Assembly (NCBI RefSeq): GCF_001570605.1
Contig: NZ_BBXG01000001.1
Location: 558,001-622,000, forward strand
Length of the DNA stretch: 64,000 nt
Direction of reading: 5' to 3'
Origin: Herbidospora cretacea
Lineage (GTDB): Bacteria > Actinomycetota > Actinomycetes > Streptosporangiales > Streptosporangiaceae
Positions within the stretch are counted from its first letter, which is position 1. The number at the start of each line of letters is the position of its first letter. The position numbers and the translations under genes are program-made. The notes under the pieces were generated by a model. The model saw nothing but the letters and a program-made list of their open reading frames with translations, was not told the DNA's origin and did not search any database. This document shows, in pieces, positions 45,166-53,870 of the stretch.

Positions 45166-45567
45166 ATGGCGTTTTTCCGTCCGCGGGTGAGCCGGGAGGC
45201 GGAGGTCAGGTACCACGCCGACCAGGAGATCACCAAGAGCTACGGTGACCTGCTCGACAAGGCCCGCCAGGCCGAGGCCCACCTGCGCGCCCGCCGCGCC
45301 GCCGGCGCCCCCGGAACCGAACTGCGCGCCGCCGGGATCGCCTACGACGAGGCGCTCACCGCCGCGCTGCGCGCCGCCGAGGCGGCCCAGCGGGCGACCT
45401 TCGGCGTGAAGGCCTACGACGACCGCATCCGCCGTCGCAAGGGCCGGGCGACCCCCGAGGGCGCGAAGTGGACGACCGAGGTGAGCAAGCTGCGCACCCT
45501 CCGCGAGGAGAACCGGCTGACCGGTATCGTGCGGCTGCCGCGTCCGGCGACGGCCTCGGCCCGCTGA
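45166..45567 (+). CDS. Helical protein of unknown function
   Basis: A 133-residue basic, largely coiled-coil protein (ADQEITKSYGDLLDKARQAE, ALRAAEAAQRATFGVKAYDD). No recognised domain, signal peptide or membrane segment. The ATG at 45166 follows GAGAGG; a TTG 6 bases upstream is an alternative. Divergent from the TetR gene, so possibly regulated by it. Confidence 0.6.
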   Translation: MAFFRPRVSREAEVRYHADQEITKSYGDLLDKARQAEAHLRARRAAGAPGTELRAAGIAYDEALTAALRAAEAAQRATFGVKAYDDRIRRRKGRATPEGAKWTTEVSKLRTLREENRLTGIVRLPRPATASAR

Positions 45568-45655
45568 CAGATACCCACCCGGAATATCCGGGGCGTCAAC
45601 GGACCGGCACGCTGCGCCGTCTAAGGATTACCTTGGGGTCAGGGAGGCCGGAGAG

Positions 45656-46432
45656 ATGCCCGGACGGGTGAGATACGCGGCGGGCCGGCCGTGCTGGGTC
45701 GAGGTCGGCACGACCGATCTCGCGCTCAGCGAGCAGTTCTACCACGGCGTGTTCGGCTGGGACTTCGAGCCGCGCGGGCGCACCGCCTCGACGGCGCTGC
45801 TGCGCGGCGAACCGGTCGCCGGGCTGGGCCCGGCCCGTCCCGGCGGGCCGGCCTGGCTGGTCCACATCGCGGCCGACGACATCGACGAGTCGACCCGCCG
45901 CGCCGACGACGCCGGGGCCCAGGTCCTCGACGGGCCCGAACGCGTCTACGACGAGGGGCGCGAGCAGGGCTGGCGGACCGTGCTGGCCGATCCGTCGGGG
46001 GCCGAGTTCGCCTTGTGGGAGGCGGTCGCGCTGGAGGGCGCGGGCGTGCGCGGCACGCCGGGGGCCTTCTGCTGGACGGAACTCGCCGCCCGCGACGCCG
46101 ACGAGGCGGCGGCCTTCTACGGGAGGGTCTTCGGCTGGACCGGCCGCCGGGCGCCCTTCCTGAGCGGCAGCGGCAGCTACACCGAGTTCGACCTCAGGCG
46201 GTCGAAGACGACGGTGGCCGGAATGGTCGAGATGACCGACTCCTGGCCCGCGGAGATCCCGCCCCACTGGATGGTCTACTTCGCGGTCGCCGACTGCGAG
46301 GAGTCGTGCCGGGTCGTGACCGGCCTCGGCGGGACCGTCACGGTCCCGCCGTTCGACCTGCCCTCCGGCTGGGCGGCGGTCGTGGCCGACCCCGCCGGGG
46401 CCGTCCTGTCGCTGATCGAGCTGACGTCGTGA
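45656..46432 (+). CDS. VOC family protein (two glyoxalase-like domains)
   Basis: A 258-residue protein with two beta-alpha-beta-beta-beta modules: 'CWVEVGTTDLALSEQFYHGV' then FGWDFE, and 'CWTELAARDADEAAAFYGRV' then FGWT, each ending in a DPSGAEFALWE or DPAGAVLSLIE strand. The layout matches the actinomycete group similar to 27 kDa antigen Cfp30B. Reaction unknown; VOC enzymes use a bound metal. Confidence 0.85.
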   Translation: MPGRVRYAAGRPCWVEVGTTDLALSEQFYHGVFGWDFEPRGRTASTALLRGEPVAGLGPARPGGPAWLVHIAADDIDESTRRADDAGAQVLDGPERVYDEGREQGWRTVLADPSGAEFALWEAVALEGAGVRGTPGAFCWTELAARDADEAAAFYGRVFGWTGRRAPFLSGSGSYTEFDLRRSKTTVAGMVEMTDSWPAEIPPHWMVYFAVADCEESCRVVTGLGGTVTVPPFDLPSGWAAVVADPAGAVLSLIELTS

Positions 46433-46520
46433 GAGAGCCGGCCCGGTCGAGCGAGGTGATGGCCGGGCCGGCCGAGGGGCGGTGCGGGTCGGGGAGCGGG
46501 ACCCCGTACCGGGAGGTTCT

Positions 46521-47777
46521 CTAGCTCGCCCAGTCGAGCAGCGGCCGGGCGTTGCTGGGGTGGCGGAGCTTGGAGAGGGACTCCTTCTCCAGCTGGCGGA
46601 TGCGCTCGCGGGTCAGGCCGAGGTGCTTGCCGATCTCGTCGAGCGTGTGGGGCTTGCCGTCGGCCAGGCCGAAGCGCAGGGCCATGATCTTGGCCTCGCG
46701 CGGCGACAGGTTGTTCAGCACGCCCTTGAGCTGCTCGGCCAGCAGCTGCCGGTCGACGACCTCGGAGGCCTCCAGCGAGTCGACGTCCTCGATGAGGTCG
46801 CCAATGCGGGTCTCGCCGTCCTCGCCGATGGTGCTGTCGAGGCTGATCGGCTGGCGGCTGGTGCGCAGCAGCTCCTCGATCTGGTCGGGGGTCTTGTCGA
46901 GCTCGACCGCCAGTTCCTCGGGGGTGGGTTCCCGGCCGAGGCGCTGGTGCATGTCACGCTCCACCCGGGAGAGCTTGGAGAGCATCTCCAGGACGTGGAC
47001 GGGGAGCCGGATCGTCCGGGCCGAGTCGGCGAAGCCGCGCTGGATGGCCTGGCGGATCCACCACATCGCGTAGGTGGAGAACTTGAAGCCCTTGGTGTAG
47101 TCGAACTTCTCCACGGCCCTGATGAGGCCGAGGTTGCCCTCCTGCACCACGTCGAGCAGGGCCATGCCCCGGTCGGTGTACTTCTTGGCCACGGACACGA
47201 CCAGGCGGAGGTTGGCCTCCAGCATGTGGTCCTTGGCGCGGCGGCCGTCCTCGATGACCCATTCCAGGTCCTCGCGGGCCGCGGCCGACAGGTGCTCACC
47301 GCTCTCCTCGGCCGCGTCGAGCTTGTACTCGGCGTACAGACCGGCCTCGATGCGGCGGGCCAGCTCGACCTCCTGGGCGGCGGTGAGCAGGGTCCGGCGG
47401 CCGATCGACTTCAGGTAGGTGTGGACGGAGTCGCCCATCGCCGAGGAGGTGTCGTCGAGGTCGCCGACCGCGTCGGCCACGTCGGCCTCGGTGACCTCGT
47501 CGTCGTCCTTGACGGAATCCTTGCCGGGGGCTTCCTTGACAGGGGACGTAGTCTTCAGAGTGTCGTCGGTGGTCTCGGCCAGGCTCACTCCGGCCTCGGT
47601 CAGGCCGCGCAGGATGCCACGGGCCTTGGTCGCACTCACGTTGGCGTTCACGAACGCCTCGCGCAGTTCGGTCAGGGAAAGGCGACCCTGCTTCCGCCCC
47701 CGCTCCAGGAGCTGGTCGAGAGTCGTCGGAACTGCCTCGCGCACGGGCGGGCTAGACGCCACGGCGGTTCGGGGCAT
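46521..47777 (-). CDS. RNA polymerase sigma factor, primary (SigA/HrdB) type
   Basis: A 418-residue sigma-70 protein with a region 1.1-like N terminus (LDQLLERGRKQGRLSLTELR), region 1.2 (VHTYLKSIGRRTLLTAAQEV), region 2 (RLVVSVAKKYTDRGMALLDV, VQEGNLGLIRAVEKFDYTKG, FKFSTYAMWWIRQAIQR), region 3 and region 4 (LRFGLADGKPHTLDEIGKHL, GLTRERIRQLEKESLSKLRH). It recognises -10/-35 promoters. It is shorter than HrdB of Streptomyces (about 510), so it may be a group 2 paralogue or the primary factor. GGAGGAGG precedes the ATG. Confidence 0.92.
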   Translation of the reverse strand: MPRTAVASSPPVREAVPTTLDQLLERGRKQGRLSLTELREAFVNANVSATKARGILRGLTEAGVSLAETTDDTLKTTSPVKEAPGKDSVKDDDEVTEADVADAVGDLDDTSSAMGDSVHTYLKSIGRRTLLTAAQEVELARRIEAGLYAEYKLDAAEESGEHLSAAAREDLEWVIEDGRRAKDHMLEANLRLVVSVAKKYTDRGMALLDVVQEGNLGLIRAVEKFDYTKGFKFSTYAMWWIRQAIQRGFADSARTIRLPVHVLEMLSKLSRVERDMHQRLGREPTPEELAVELDKTPDQIEELLRTSRQPISLDSTIGEDGETRIGDLIEDVDSLEASEVVDRQLLAEQLKGVLNNLSPREAKIMALRFGLADGKPHTLDEIGKHLGLTRERIRQLEKESLSKLRHPSNARPLLDWAS

Positions 47778-47874
47778 GAGGACACCTCCTCCTTCGCGGA
47801 GATCAAAAATTCGTCGTCAGTGAGTTCTCGGCAACGCCTGGGCGCCCATACGCCACCACGGCTGCCTTAGTAAG

Positions 47875-47899
47875 AACGCCAACGCCGGATATTTGTTCC
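47875..47899 (-). promoter_or_regulatory. Candidate ECF-type promoter of the sigma factor gene
   Basis: On the minus strand GGAAC (47899-47895), a 16-base spacer and CGTT (47878-47875), about 98 bases upstream of the sigma gene start. This spacing and sequence fit ECF sigma promoters, including those by which stress sigma factors feed into primary sigma genes in actinomycetes. Confidence 0.4.
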
Positions 47900-47935
47900 C
47901 GTGTTACCTAAACCGCACGGAAACCGGGGTGCCGG

Positions 47936-48238
47936 TCAGTTGAGGGTGACCTCGACCCGGGGGATCTCCATGGGCTCGGCCCGCTCGAGGTTCTCGGGGG
48001 TCCAGTAGCCGCCGACCTCCTCGGGGTCGGACTCCAGCTCCCTGACCACCACGTTGGAGGGGACCGGCTCGGGCTCAGGCGCCGGGGTCGCGGTCTTCTC
48101 ACCCTCGACGGTCTTCAGCAGGCGCTGCTGCTCGAACTCCAGCCGCCCGTCGGCCGCGGCCGCGGCCACGCTCAGGCCACCGACGACGATGACACCGACG
48201 ATCCCGGCGGAGATCAGCATCTTCGGAGTCGGGATCAT
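47936..48238 (-). CDS. Small membrane-anchored or secreted protein
   Basis: A 100-residue protein. An N-terminal hydrophobic stretch 'MLISAGIVGVIVVGGLSVAA' is a signal or anchor; the rest is acidic and proline-rich (TPAPEPEPVPSNVVVRELES) and probably unfolded. No recognised family. The sigma factor gene lies downstream on the same strand, 158 bases away. Confidence 0.6.
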   Translation of the reverse strand: MIPTPKMLISAGIVGVIVVGGLSVAAAAADGRLEFEQQRLLKTVEGEKTATPAPEPEPVPSNVVVRELESDPEEVGGYWTPENLERAEPMEIPRVEVTLN

Positions 48239-48286
48239 GGATCTGCGTCCTTTCGTCGGGCCACCTGATCGTATGACGGATGATTG

Positions 48287-49393
48287 TCACACTTGGTTCC
48301 GTATGGCGACCATATCGGGTTTGCCGTTGGGGAGCAGGGGAAGCGCCGTGACCTGGACCAACACCTTCGGGGCGGCGTAGGCGGGCAGTTCCGATTTGGC
48401 ATGGCTGCGGAGCTCGGCCAGGGTCGCCTCGCCCGCCACGACGGCCACCACCACCTGCCCCCACTCGGGGTCGGGACGCCCGATCACGACCACCTCCCGG
48501 ACCTTGGGGTGGCTGGCCAGGACGTCCTGGACGACCCCCGCGACCACCTTCTGGCCGCCCGTGTTGATCACGTCGTCGGCCCGGCCGAGGACCTTCAGGC
48601 GGCCGTCGTCCAGCTCGCCGAGGTCGTTGGTGGTGAACCACGGGCCCGTGTGCCGGGGGCCCAGGCGCAGGCCGTTGAGGAGCATCGGGCCGGCGATCAT
48701 GATGCGGCCGTCGGGGCCCAGTTTGAGATCTACATTGTCAAGGGGGCGGCCGTCGTACACGCAGCCGCCGCAGGTCTCGGTCATGCCGTAGGTGGTGAAG
48801 ATCCGCGGATGGCGGCCGAGCAGGTCGGGGCCGGCCGCCGCGCCGCCCAGCAGGATCGTGGTGAACGCCGACACGTCGGGCAGGCGGCGCAGCTGCGTGG
48901 GGACCAGCGAGACGTGGTCGGCGCCGGAGGCCATGACGGCCGACGGATCGAAGGTCTCGTGGACGATCGGGTCGGTGCCGCACAGCAGCGCCCGGGTGAT
49001 CACTTGGAGGCCCGACACGTGGGAGGGCGGCAGGCAGCACAGCCAGCGGTCGCCGGGCTCGGCGCCGATCCGGTCGAGCGAGGCCCGCGCCGAGGCCAGC
49101 AGCGCCTCCGCCGAGAGCTCGACGCCCTTCGGGACGCCGGTGGACCCCGAGGTGGCGATGACGACGGCGGTGTCCTCCTGGGCGGGGACGCCCTCCGGGA
49201 GCGCGGTCGTGCCGCCGGGTGTGGTGACATGGGTGGGCCGTAGCGTGTCGAACAGCGCCGTGACCGCCCGTGGGGGCAACGATGGCGCGACCGGCAGGAC
49301 GGCCGGGCCGCTGCCGTCGAGCGCGGCGGCCACCGCCTCGGCGAGGGCGGGGCCAGGGGGCAGGACAAGTGCGTGCACCGGACGATCGACCAC
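48287..49393 (-). CDS. menE: o-Succinylbenzoate-CoA ligase
   Basis: A 368-residue AMP-forming ligase. The P-loop IATSGSTGVPKG, TTYGMTETCGG, GRADDVINTGGQKV and the catalytic lysine in LLPNGKPD are all present. It activates o-succinylbenzoate to its CoA ester in the classical menaquinone pathway. The GTG at 49393 is chosen; the ATG at 49525 would lie inside the divergent menC gene. Neighbours menC and menD support the call over a general acyl-CoA ligase. Confidence 0.85.
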   Translation of the reverse strand: MVDRPVHALVLPPGPALAEAVAAALDGSGPAVLPVAPSLPPRAVTALFDTLRPTHVTTPGGTTALPEGVPAQEDTAVVIATSGSTGVPKGVELSAEALLASARASLDRIGAEPGDRWLCCLPPSHVSGLQVITRALLCGTDPIVHETFDPSAVMASGADHVSLVPTQLRRLPDVSAFTTILLGGAAAGPDLLGRHPRIFTTYGMTETCGGCVYDGRPLDNVDLKLGPDGRIMIAGPMLLNGLRLGPRHTGPWFTTNDLGELDDGRLKVLGRADDVINTGGQKVVAGVVQDVLASHPKVREVVVIGRPDPEWGQVVVAVVAGEATLAELRSHAKSELPAYAAPKVLVQVTALPLLPNGKPDMVAIRNQV

Positions 49394-49438
49394 CTGGTCA
49401 GGGTAGCCGGGCCGGTGCGGGAGAGCGGGGAGGGTGGC

Positions 49439-50359
49439 GTGGAGCTGCGGGTGTTCCGGATTCCGATGACGGTCCGGTTCCGGGGGCAGACCCGGCGGGA
49501 GGGCGTCCTGATCAGGGGCCCGCACGGATGGGGCGAGTTCTCCCCGTTCCCGGAGTACGGCCCGGCCGAGTGCGCGCGCTGGCTCGCCTGCGCCCGGGAG
49601 GCCGCCTTCGAGGGCTGGCCCGCACCGCTGCGCGAGGCGATCCCGGTCAACACGACCGTGCCGGCCGTCGGGCCGGAGAAGGCCGCCGCGATGGTGCGCG
49701 CGTCGGGCTGCGCGACGGCCAAGGTCAAGGTCGCCGAGGCCGGCCAGACGCTCGCCGACGACCTGGCCCGGGTGGAGGCGGTCCGCGACGCGCTGGGGCC
49801 GGGCGGGCGGATCCGGGTCGACGCCAACGGCGGCTGGGACGTCGACGAGGCGGTCCGCGCGATCAAGGAGCTCGACCGGTTCACGCTGGAGTACGCCGAG
49901 CAGCCCAGCGCCACCCTCGACGAGCTGGCCCGGGTCCGGCGGCGGGTCGACGTGCCCGTCGCGGCCGACGAGTCGATCCGCAAGGCGGAGGACCCGCTCA
50001 AGGTCAGGGCCGCCGAGGCGGCCGACATCGCGGTGGTGAAGGTGCAGCCCCTCGGCGGGGTGCGCCAGGCGTTGCGGGTGGTCGAGGCGTGCGGTCTGCC
50101 GGCGGTCGTGTCGTCGGCGGTGGAGACCTCCGTGGGCCTGGCGGCGGGGCTGGCGCTGGCCGCCGCGCTGCCGGAATTGCCGTACGCTTGCGGACTCGGG
50201 ACCATGTCGCTCTTGGCCGGGGACGTCGTCGCCGATCCGCTCGTCGAGGAGCGAGGGGTCATCCGCGTGCGCCGTCCCGAGGTGGACGACGACGCCCTGG
50301 CGCAGTTCGTGATCGAGTCGCCGGAGTGGATCCGGCGGATGGAGGGGGCCGCCGTGTGA
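49439..50359 (+). CDS. menC: o-Succinylbenzoate synthase
   Basis: A 306-residue enolase-superfamily protein. It dehydrates SHCHC to o-succinylbenzoate. The catalytic lysines lie in ATAKVKVAE and VVKVQPLGG, and the metal ligands in RVDANGGWD, YAEQPS and ADESI. The GTG at 49439 has GGGGAGGG about 6 bases upstream. The stop overlaps menD (GTGTGA). Confidence 0.9.
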   Translation: MELRVFRIPMTVRFRGQTRREGVLIRGPHGWGEFSPFPEYGPAECARWLACAREAAFEGWPAPLREAIPVNTTVPAVGPEKAAAMVRASGCATAKVKVAEAGQTLADDLARVEAVRDALGPGGRIRVDANGGWDVDEAVRAIKELDRFTLEYAEQPSATLDELARVRRRVDVPVAADESIRKAEDPLKVRAAEAADIAVVKVQPLGGVRQALRVVEACGLPAVVSSAVETSVGLAAGLALAAALPELPYACGLGTMSLLAGDVVADPLVEERGVIRVRRPEVDDDALAQFVIESPEWIRRMEGAAV

Positions 50360-51996
50360 ACCCGGCTACCGCGCTGGCGACCGTACTCGTCGATGAACTG
50401 GCGCGGTGCGGAGTCACCGAAGCGGTGGTCGCACCCGGTTCCCGGTCCGCGCCCTTGGCGCTGGCGATCCACGACGACCCGCGGGTCCGGCTCCACGTGC
50501 GGACCGACGAGCGTTCGGCCGGTTTCCTCGCGCTGGGCCTGGCCAAACGGCTGGAGAAGCCGGTCGCCGTGATCACGACGTCGGGCACGGCCGCCGCCAA
50601 CCTCCACCCCGCCGTGATCGAGGCGAGCGAGGCGGGGGTGCCGCTGCTGCTGCTCACCGCCGACCGGCCGCCCGAGCTGCGTGGCACGGGCGCCAACCAG
50701 ACGATCGACCAGGTGAAACTGTTCGGCTCGGCCGTGCGGTGGTTCGCCGAGATCGGCGTGCCCGAGGAGCGTCCGGGGCAGGTGGCCTACTGGCGGTCGC
50801 TGGCCTGCCGCGCCTACCAGCGCGCCGAGGGGCCGGGCGACCCCGGTCCGGTGCACCTCAACGTGGCGTTCCGGGAGCCGCTCGTCCCCGACGGCGACGA
50901 CGACTGGCCCGAGACGCTGGAGGCGAACGGGCCGTGGGTGCGGGCCAGGGTGGCGCCGCCGTCCTCGGCGCTGCACATCCCGGCGACCCGGCGGGGCGTG
51001 CTGGTCGTGGGCGACGGCGCGGCCAACGTGCGGCGCTACGTCGCGGCGGCCGGGATGGCCGGGTGGCCGGTGCTGTCGGAGCCCAACGGCGGCGGCCGCT
51101 ACGGCGACACGGCGATCTCGACCTACCACTTCCTGCTCGGCACCCCCGGCTTCGCCGAGGCCCACCAGCCCGACGTGGTCGTCACCCTCGGGCGTCCCGG
51201 GCTGTCCCGGCCGCTGATGGCCTGGCTGAAGCGGGCGCAGGAGCACGTCGTGGTCGCCCGCGACCTGACCCGCTGGCCCGACCCGACCCGGTCGGCCACC
51301 CAGGTGGCGCAGGCCGTGGAGATCCCGGTCGCGGCCGGCGGCGACCAGTGGCTCAACACGTGGCGGCGGGCCGAGATGGCCGCCCGCCACGCCGTCGACG
51401 ACGTGCTCGACGCCGGTGGGCTGAGCGAGCCCCGGCTGGCCCGCGACCTGGCGGCGCTGATCCCGAACGGGTCGCTGCTGTTCTGCGGCTCCTCGATGCC
51501 GATCCGCGACCTCGACCAGGCCATGCGGCCCCGGCGCGGGGTGCGGCTGATGGCCAACCGGGGGGCGTCCGGGATCGACGGCCTGGTCTCGACGGCGGCC
51601 GGGGCGGCGCTGGCCCACCACGGGCGCGCCTACGCGCTGCTGGGCGACCTGTCCTTCCTCCACGACCACAACGGCCTGGTCATCGGGCCCCGGGAACCCC
51701 GGCCCGACCTGTGCGTCGTGGTGGTCAACAACGACGGCGGCGGGATCTTCTCGCTGCTGCCGCAGTCGTCGCTCGGCGGCTCGTTCGAGCGGATCTTCGG
51801 CACCCCCCACGGCGTCGACCTCGGATATCTCGCGGCGGCGACGGGCACCTCGTACACCGTGGTGACCGACCCCGACGACCTGGAGAAGGCGATCCGCGGC
51901 GAGGGGCCCCGCCTGGTGGAGGCCCGCACCGACCGGAACTCCAACGCGGCCGTGCACGTCGCCATGCGCGACGCGGTGCGGGCCGCGATCAGCTAA
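50356..51996 (+). CDS. menD: SEPHCHC synthase
   Basis: A 546-residue thiamine-diphosphate enzyme that joins isochorismate and 2-oxoglutarate. N-terminal PGSRSAPLALAI and TSGTAAANLHPAVIEAS, ThDP motif LLGDLSFLHDHNGL to VVVNNDGGGIFSLLPQ, and RIFGTPHGVD are family hallmarks. The GTG start overlaps the menC stop, so they are coupled. The usual length for MenD is about 550. Confidence 0.94.
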   Translation: MNPATALATVLVDELARCGVTEAVVAPGSRSAPLALAIHDDPRVRLHVRTDERSAGFLALGLAKRLEKPVAVITTSGTAAANLHPAVIEASEAGVPLLLLTADRPPELRGTGANQTIDQVKLFGSAVRWFAEIGVPEERPGQVAYWRSLACRAYQRAEGPGDPGPVHLNVAFREPLVPDGDDDWPETLEANGPWVRARVAPPSSALHIPATRRGVLVVGDGAANVRRYVAAAGMAGWPVLSEPNGGGRYGDTAISTYHFLLGTPGFAEAHQPDVVVTLGRPGLSRPLMAWLKRAQEHVVVARDLTRWPDPTRSATQVAQAVEIPVAAGGDQWLNTWRRAEMAARHAVDDVLDAGGLSEPRLARDLAALIPNGSLLFCGSSMPIRDLDQAMRPRRGVRLMANRGASGIDGLVSTAAGAALAHHGRAYALLGDLSFLHDHNGLVIGPREPRPDLCVVVVNNDGGGIFSLLPQSSLGGSFERIFGTPHGVDLGYLAAATGTSYTVVTDPDDLEKAIRGEGPRLVEARTDRNSNAAVHVAMRDAVRAAIS

Positions 51997-52005
51997 GGAA
52001 CTCTG

Positions 52006-52602
52006 ATGCACCTCGAACAGTGGCTGGAGCGGATCCCGGACCTCTGGGTCTATGTCGTGGTCGGTCTCGTCATCGGGATCGAGAGCCTCGGGATCCCGCT
52101 GCCGGGGGAGATCGTGCTGGTCAGCGCGGCTCTCATGGCGGCGAAGGGGTTCGTCGACCCGGTGCTGGTCGGGGGGTGCGCGATCGGCGGGGCGATCGTC
52201 GGCGACTCGATCGGCTTCTACATCGGGCACCGGGGCGGACAGGGGCTGTTCGACCGGCTGGGGCGGCGCTTCCCCCGGCACTTCGGGCCCGGCCATGTCG
52301 ACCGGGCCAAGACGCTGTTCCGGCGCTGGGGCGTGTGGGCGGTGTTCTTCGGGCGGTTCGTCGCGCTGCTCCGCATACTCGCCGGGCCGCTGGCGGGGGC
52401 GTTGCACCTGCCCTACTGGCGCTTCCTGTGCGCCAACGTGCTCGGGGCGATCGCGTGGGCCGGGGGGACCACGGCGGTGGTCTTCTATCTGGGCATCGTG
52501 GCCGAGAAGTGGATGAGCCAGGCGTCGTGGGTGGCGCTGGTCGTCGTGGTGGTGTTCGGCGTGGTCAGCGTGGTGTGGGTGCGGCGGCGGACCCAGTCGT
52601 AA
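52006..52602 (+). CDS. DedA family membrane protein
   Basis: A 198-residue protein with about five hydrophobic segments and the DedA hallmark residues: ESLGIPLPGEIVLVSAALMA, FGRFVALLRILAGPLAG and MPYWRF-like LHLPYWRFLCAN. Members include undecaprenyl phosphate and phosphatidylethanolamine flippases of the DedA/VTT class. It starts 10 bases after menD, so it is probably cotranscribed. Confidence 0.9.
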   Translation: MHLEQWLERIPDLWVYVVVGLVIGIESLGIPLPGEIVLVSAALMAAKGFVDPVLVGGCAIGGAIVGDSIGFYIGHRGGQGLFDRLGRRFPRHFGPGHVDRAKTLFRRWGVWAVFFGRFVALLRILAGPLAGALHLPYWRFLCANVLGAIAWAGGTTAVVFYLGIVAEKWMSQASWVALVVVVVFGVVSVVWVRRRTQS

Positions 52603-52632
52603 TCGGGCGTTCACCATCGAAAAGGACGGGCC

Positions 52633-52677
52633 GGTATTCCCTACTATATTGACAGGTTTTGGGGGTATTTCTACGAT
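52633..52677 (+). promoter_or_regulatory. Strong promoter with flanking direct repeats, flavin reductase gene
   Basis: TTGACA (52649-52654), 17 bases, TACGAT (52672-52677): a consensus -35 and a good -10. GGTATTCCCTAC (52633-52644) and GGTATTTCTAC (52664-52674) form a direct repeat 31 bases apart, one ahead of the -35 and one overlapping the -10, so a repressor bound to both could block the promoter. The stretch is AT-rich compared with its surroundings. Confidence 0.55.
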
Positions 52678-52703
52678 GAGAGGAACTGATCGAGAGGAAC
52701 CCC

Positions 52704-53237
52704 ATGTCAGCGAAGCGGTTTGCCGTCCTGCGCGGCGACGTCCCGCGACCGTCGGTCTCTCCTGAAACCGGAACGGACACCCGCGACCTCTTCCGGAGCG
52801 CCTTCCGCCGGCACGCCGCCGGGGTGGCCGTCGTCACCACGGCGGGCCCGGTCGGTTTCACCGCCACCTCGCTGGCCTCGGTCTCGGCCGAGCCCCCGCT
52901 GGTCACGTTCGGCATCGGGCTCGGCTCGTCGAGCTGGCCCGCGATCCGCGACCAGGACAGTTTCGTCGTCCACATCCTCGGCGAGTCCCAGCGCGACCTG
53001 GCCGCCCTGTTCGCCCGCAGCGGGGCCGACCGGTTCGGCCCGGAGACGGCCTACACCGCCCTGCCCACCGGCGAGCCCGTCCTCCACGGCGTGGCGGCGT
53101 GGCTGCGGTGCGAGATCAGGGAGCGGTTCGTGGCGGGGGACCACCGGCTGGTGGTCGGCCTGATCACCGAGGGGGAGACGGTCCCCGGCCGCCGGCCGCT
53201 GCTCTACCACGACGGGACGTTCGGGTCCTTCGCCTAG
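52704..53237 (+). CDS. Flavin reductase family protein
   Basis: A 177-residue protein with the flavin-reductase split-barrel pattern: FRSAFRRHAAGVAVVTT, GFTATSLASVSAEPPLVTFG, WPAIRDQDSFVVHILGESQ and DHRLVVGLI. Usually the NAD(P)H:FMN/FAD reductase partner of a two-component monooxygenase. No oxygenase is adjacent. Confidence 0.88.
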   Translation: MSAKRFAVLRGDVPRPSVSPETGTDTRDLFRSAFRRHAAGVAVVTTAGPVGFTATSLASVSAEPPLVTFGIGLGSSSWPAIRDQDSFVVHILGESQRDLAALFARSGADRFGPETAYTALPTGEPVLHGVAAWLRCEIRERFVAGDHRLVVGLITEGETVPGRRPLLYHDGTFGSFA

Positions 53238-53255
53238 GCGGGATAGCCTGGCGCG

Positions 53256-53870
53256 GTGCCGTACAAGACCCTCGACGACGTGGTCGAACACGAGACGGAG
53301 GTGCGGCGGTCGCGGTTCGTCTGCGCCGTCGCGCCCGCGCCCTCGGAACAGGCCGCCCGCGAGTTCATCACGGCCCACCGGGCGCTCTACGCCGACGCCA
53401 CCCACAACTGCACCGCCTACGTGATCGGCGCCGGCGCGCGCCGCTCCGACGACGACGGCGAACCCGGCGGCACGGCCGGCACCCCGATGCTCGACGTGCT
53501 GCTGAAACGCGGCTACGCCGACGTGGTCGCCGTGGTGACCCGCTACTTCGGCGGCGTCCTGCTCGGCGCGGGCGGGCTCGTGCGCGCCTACGGCGGCGCG
53601 GTCGGGGAGACCCTCGACCGGGTCACCCCGGTGACGATGGTCGAGGCCCGGCTGGTCACGGTGTCGATCGACCACGCCCACGCGGGCCGGCTGGAGAACG
53701 ACCTGAGGGGCCGCCACGACGTGCGCGCCGTCACCTACGGAGCCGAGGCGGCCTTCGACGTCGCGGTGACCGACCTCGGGGGGTTCGAGGAGTGGCTGGC
53801 CACCGCGACGGCCGGACGGGCGAGGGCGTCAGCCGGCGGCACGCTGTTCGTGCGGGCGGAAGACGCCTGA
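53256..53870 (+). CDS. YigZ/IMPACT family protein
   Basis: A 204-residue protein of the YigZ family: RRSRFVCAVAPAPSEQ, HNCTAYVIGAGARRSDDDGE, PGGTAGTPMLDVLLKRGYAD and RYFGGVLLGAGGLVRAYGG. The bacterial role is unproven; the fold resembles a ribosome- or RNA-associated module plus an EF-G-like domain. GTG start. Its last 42 bases overlap the convergent MFS gene. Confidence 0.9.
   Translation: MPYKTLDDVVEHETEVRRSRFVCAVAPAPSEQAAREFITAHRALYADATHNCTAYVIGAGARRSDDDGEPGGTAGTPMLDVLLKRGYADVVAVVTRYFGGVLLGAGGLVRAYGGAVGETLDRVTPVTMVEARLVTVSIDHAHAGRLENDLRGRHDVRAVTYGAEAAFDVAVTDLGGFEEWLATATAGRARASAGGTLFVRAEDA

Noticed and set aside
49000-52617. A 1205-codon open frame on the minus strand
   Set aside because: It lies antisense to menC, menD and DedA, has low-complexity Arg/Pro/Gly/His content and no family motif. 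It is a high-GC shadow.
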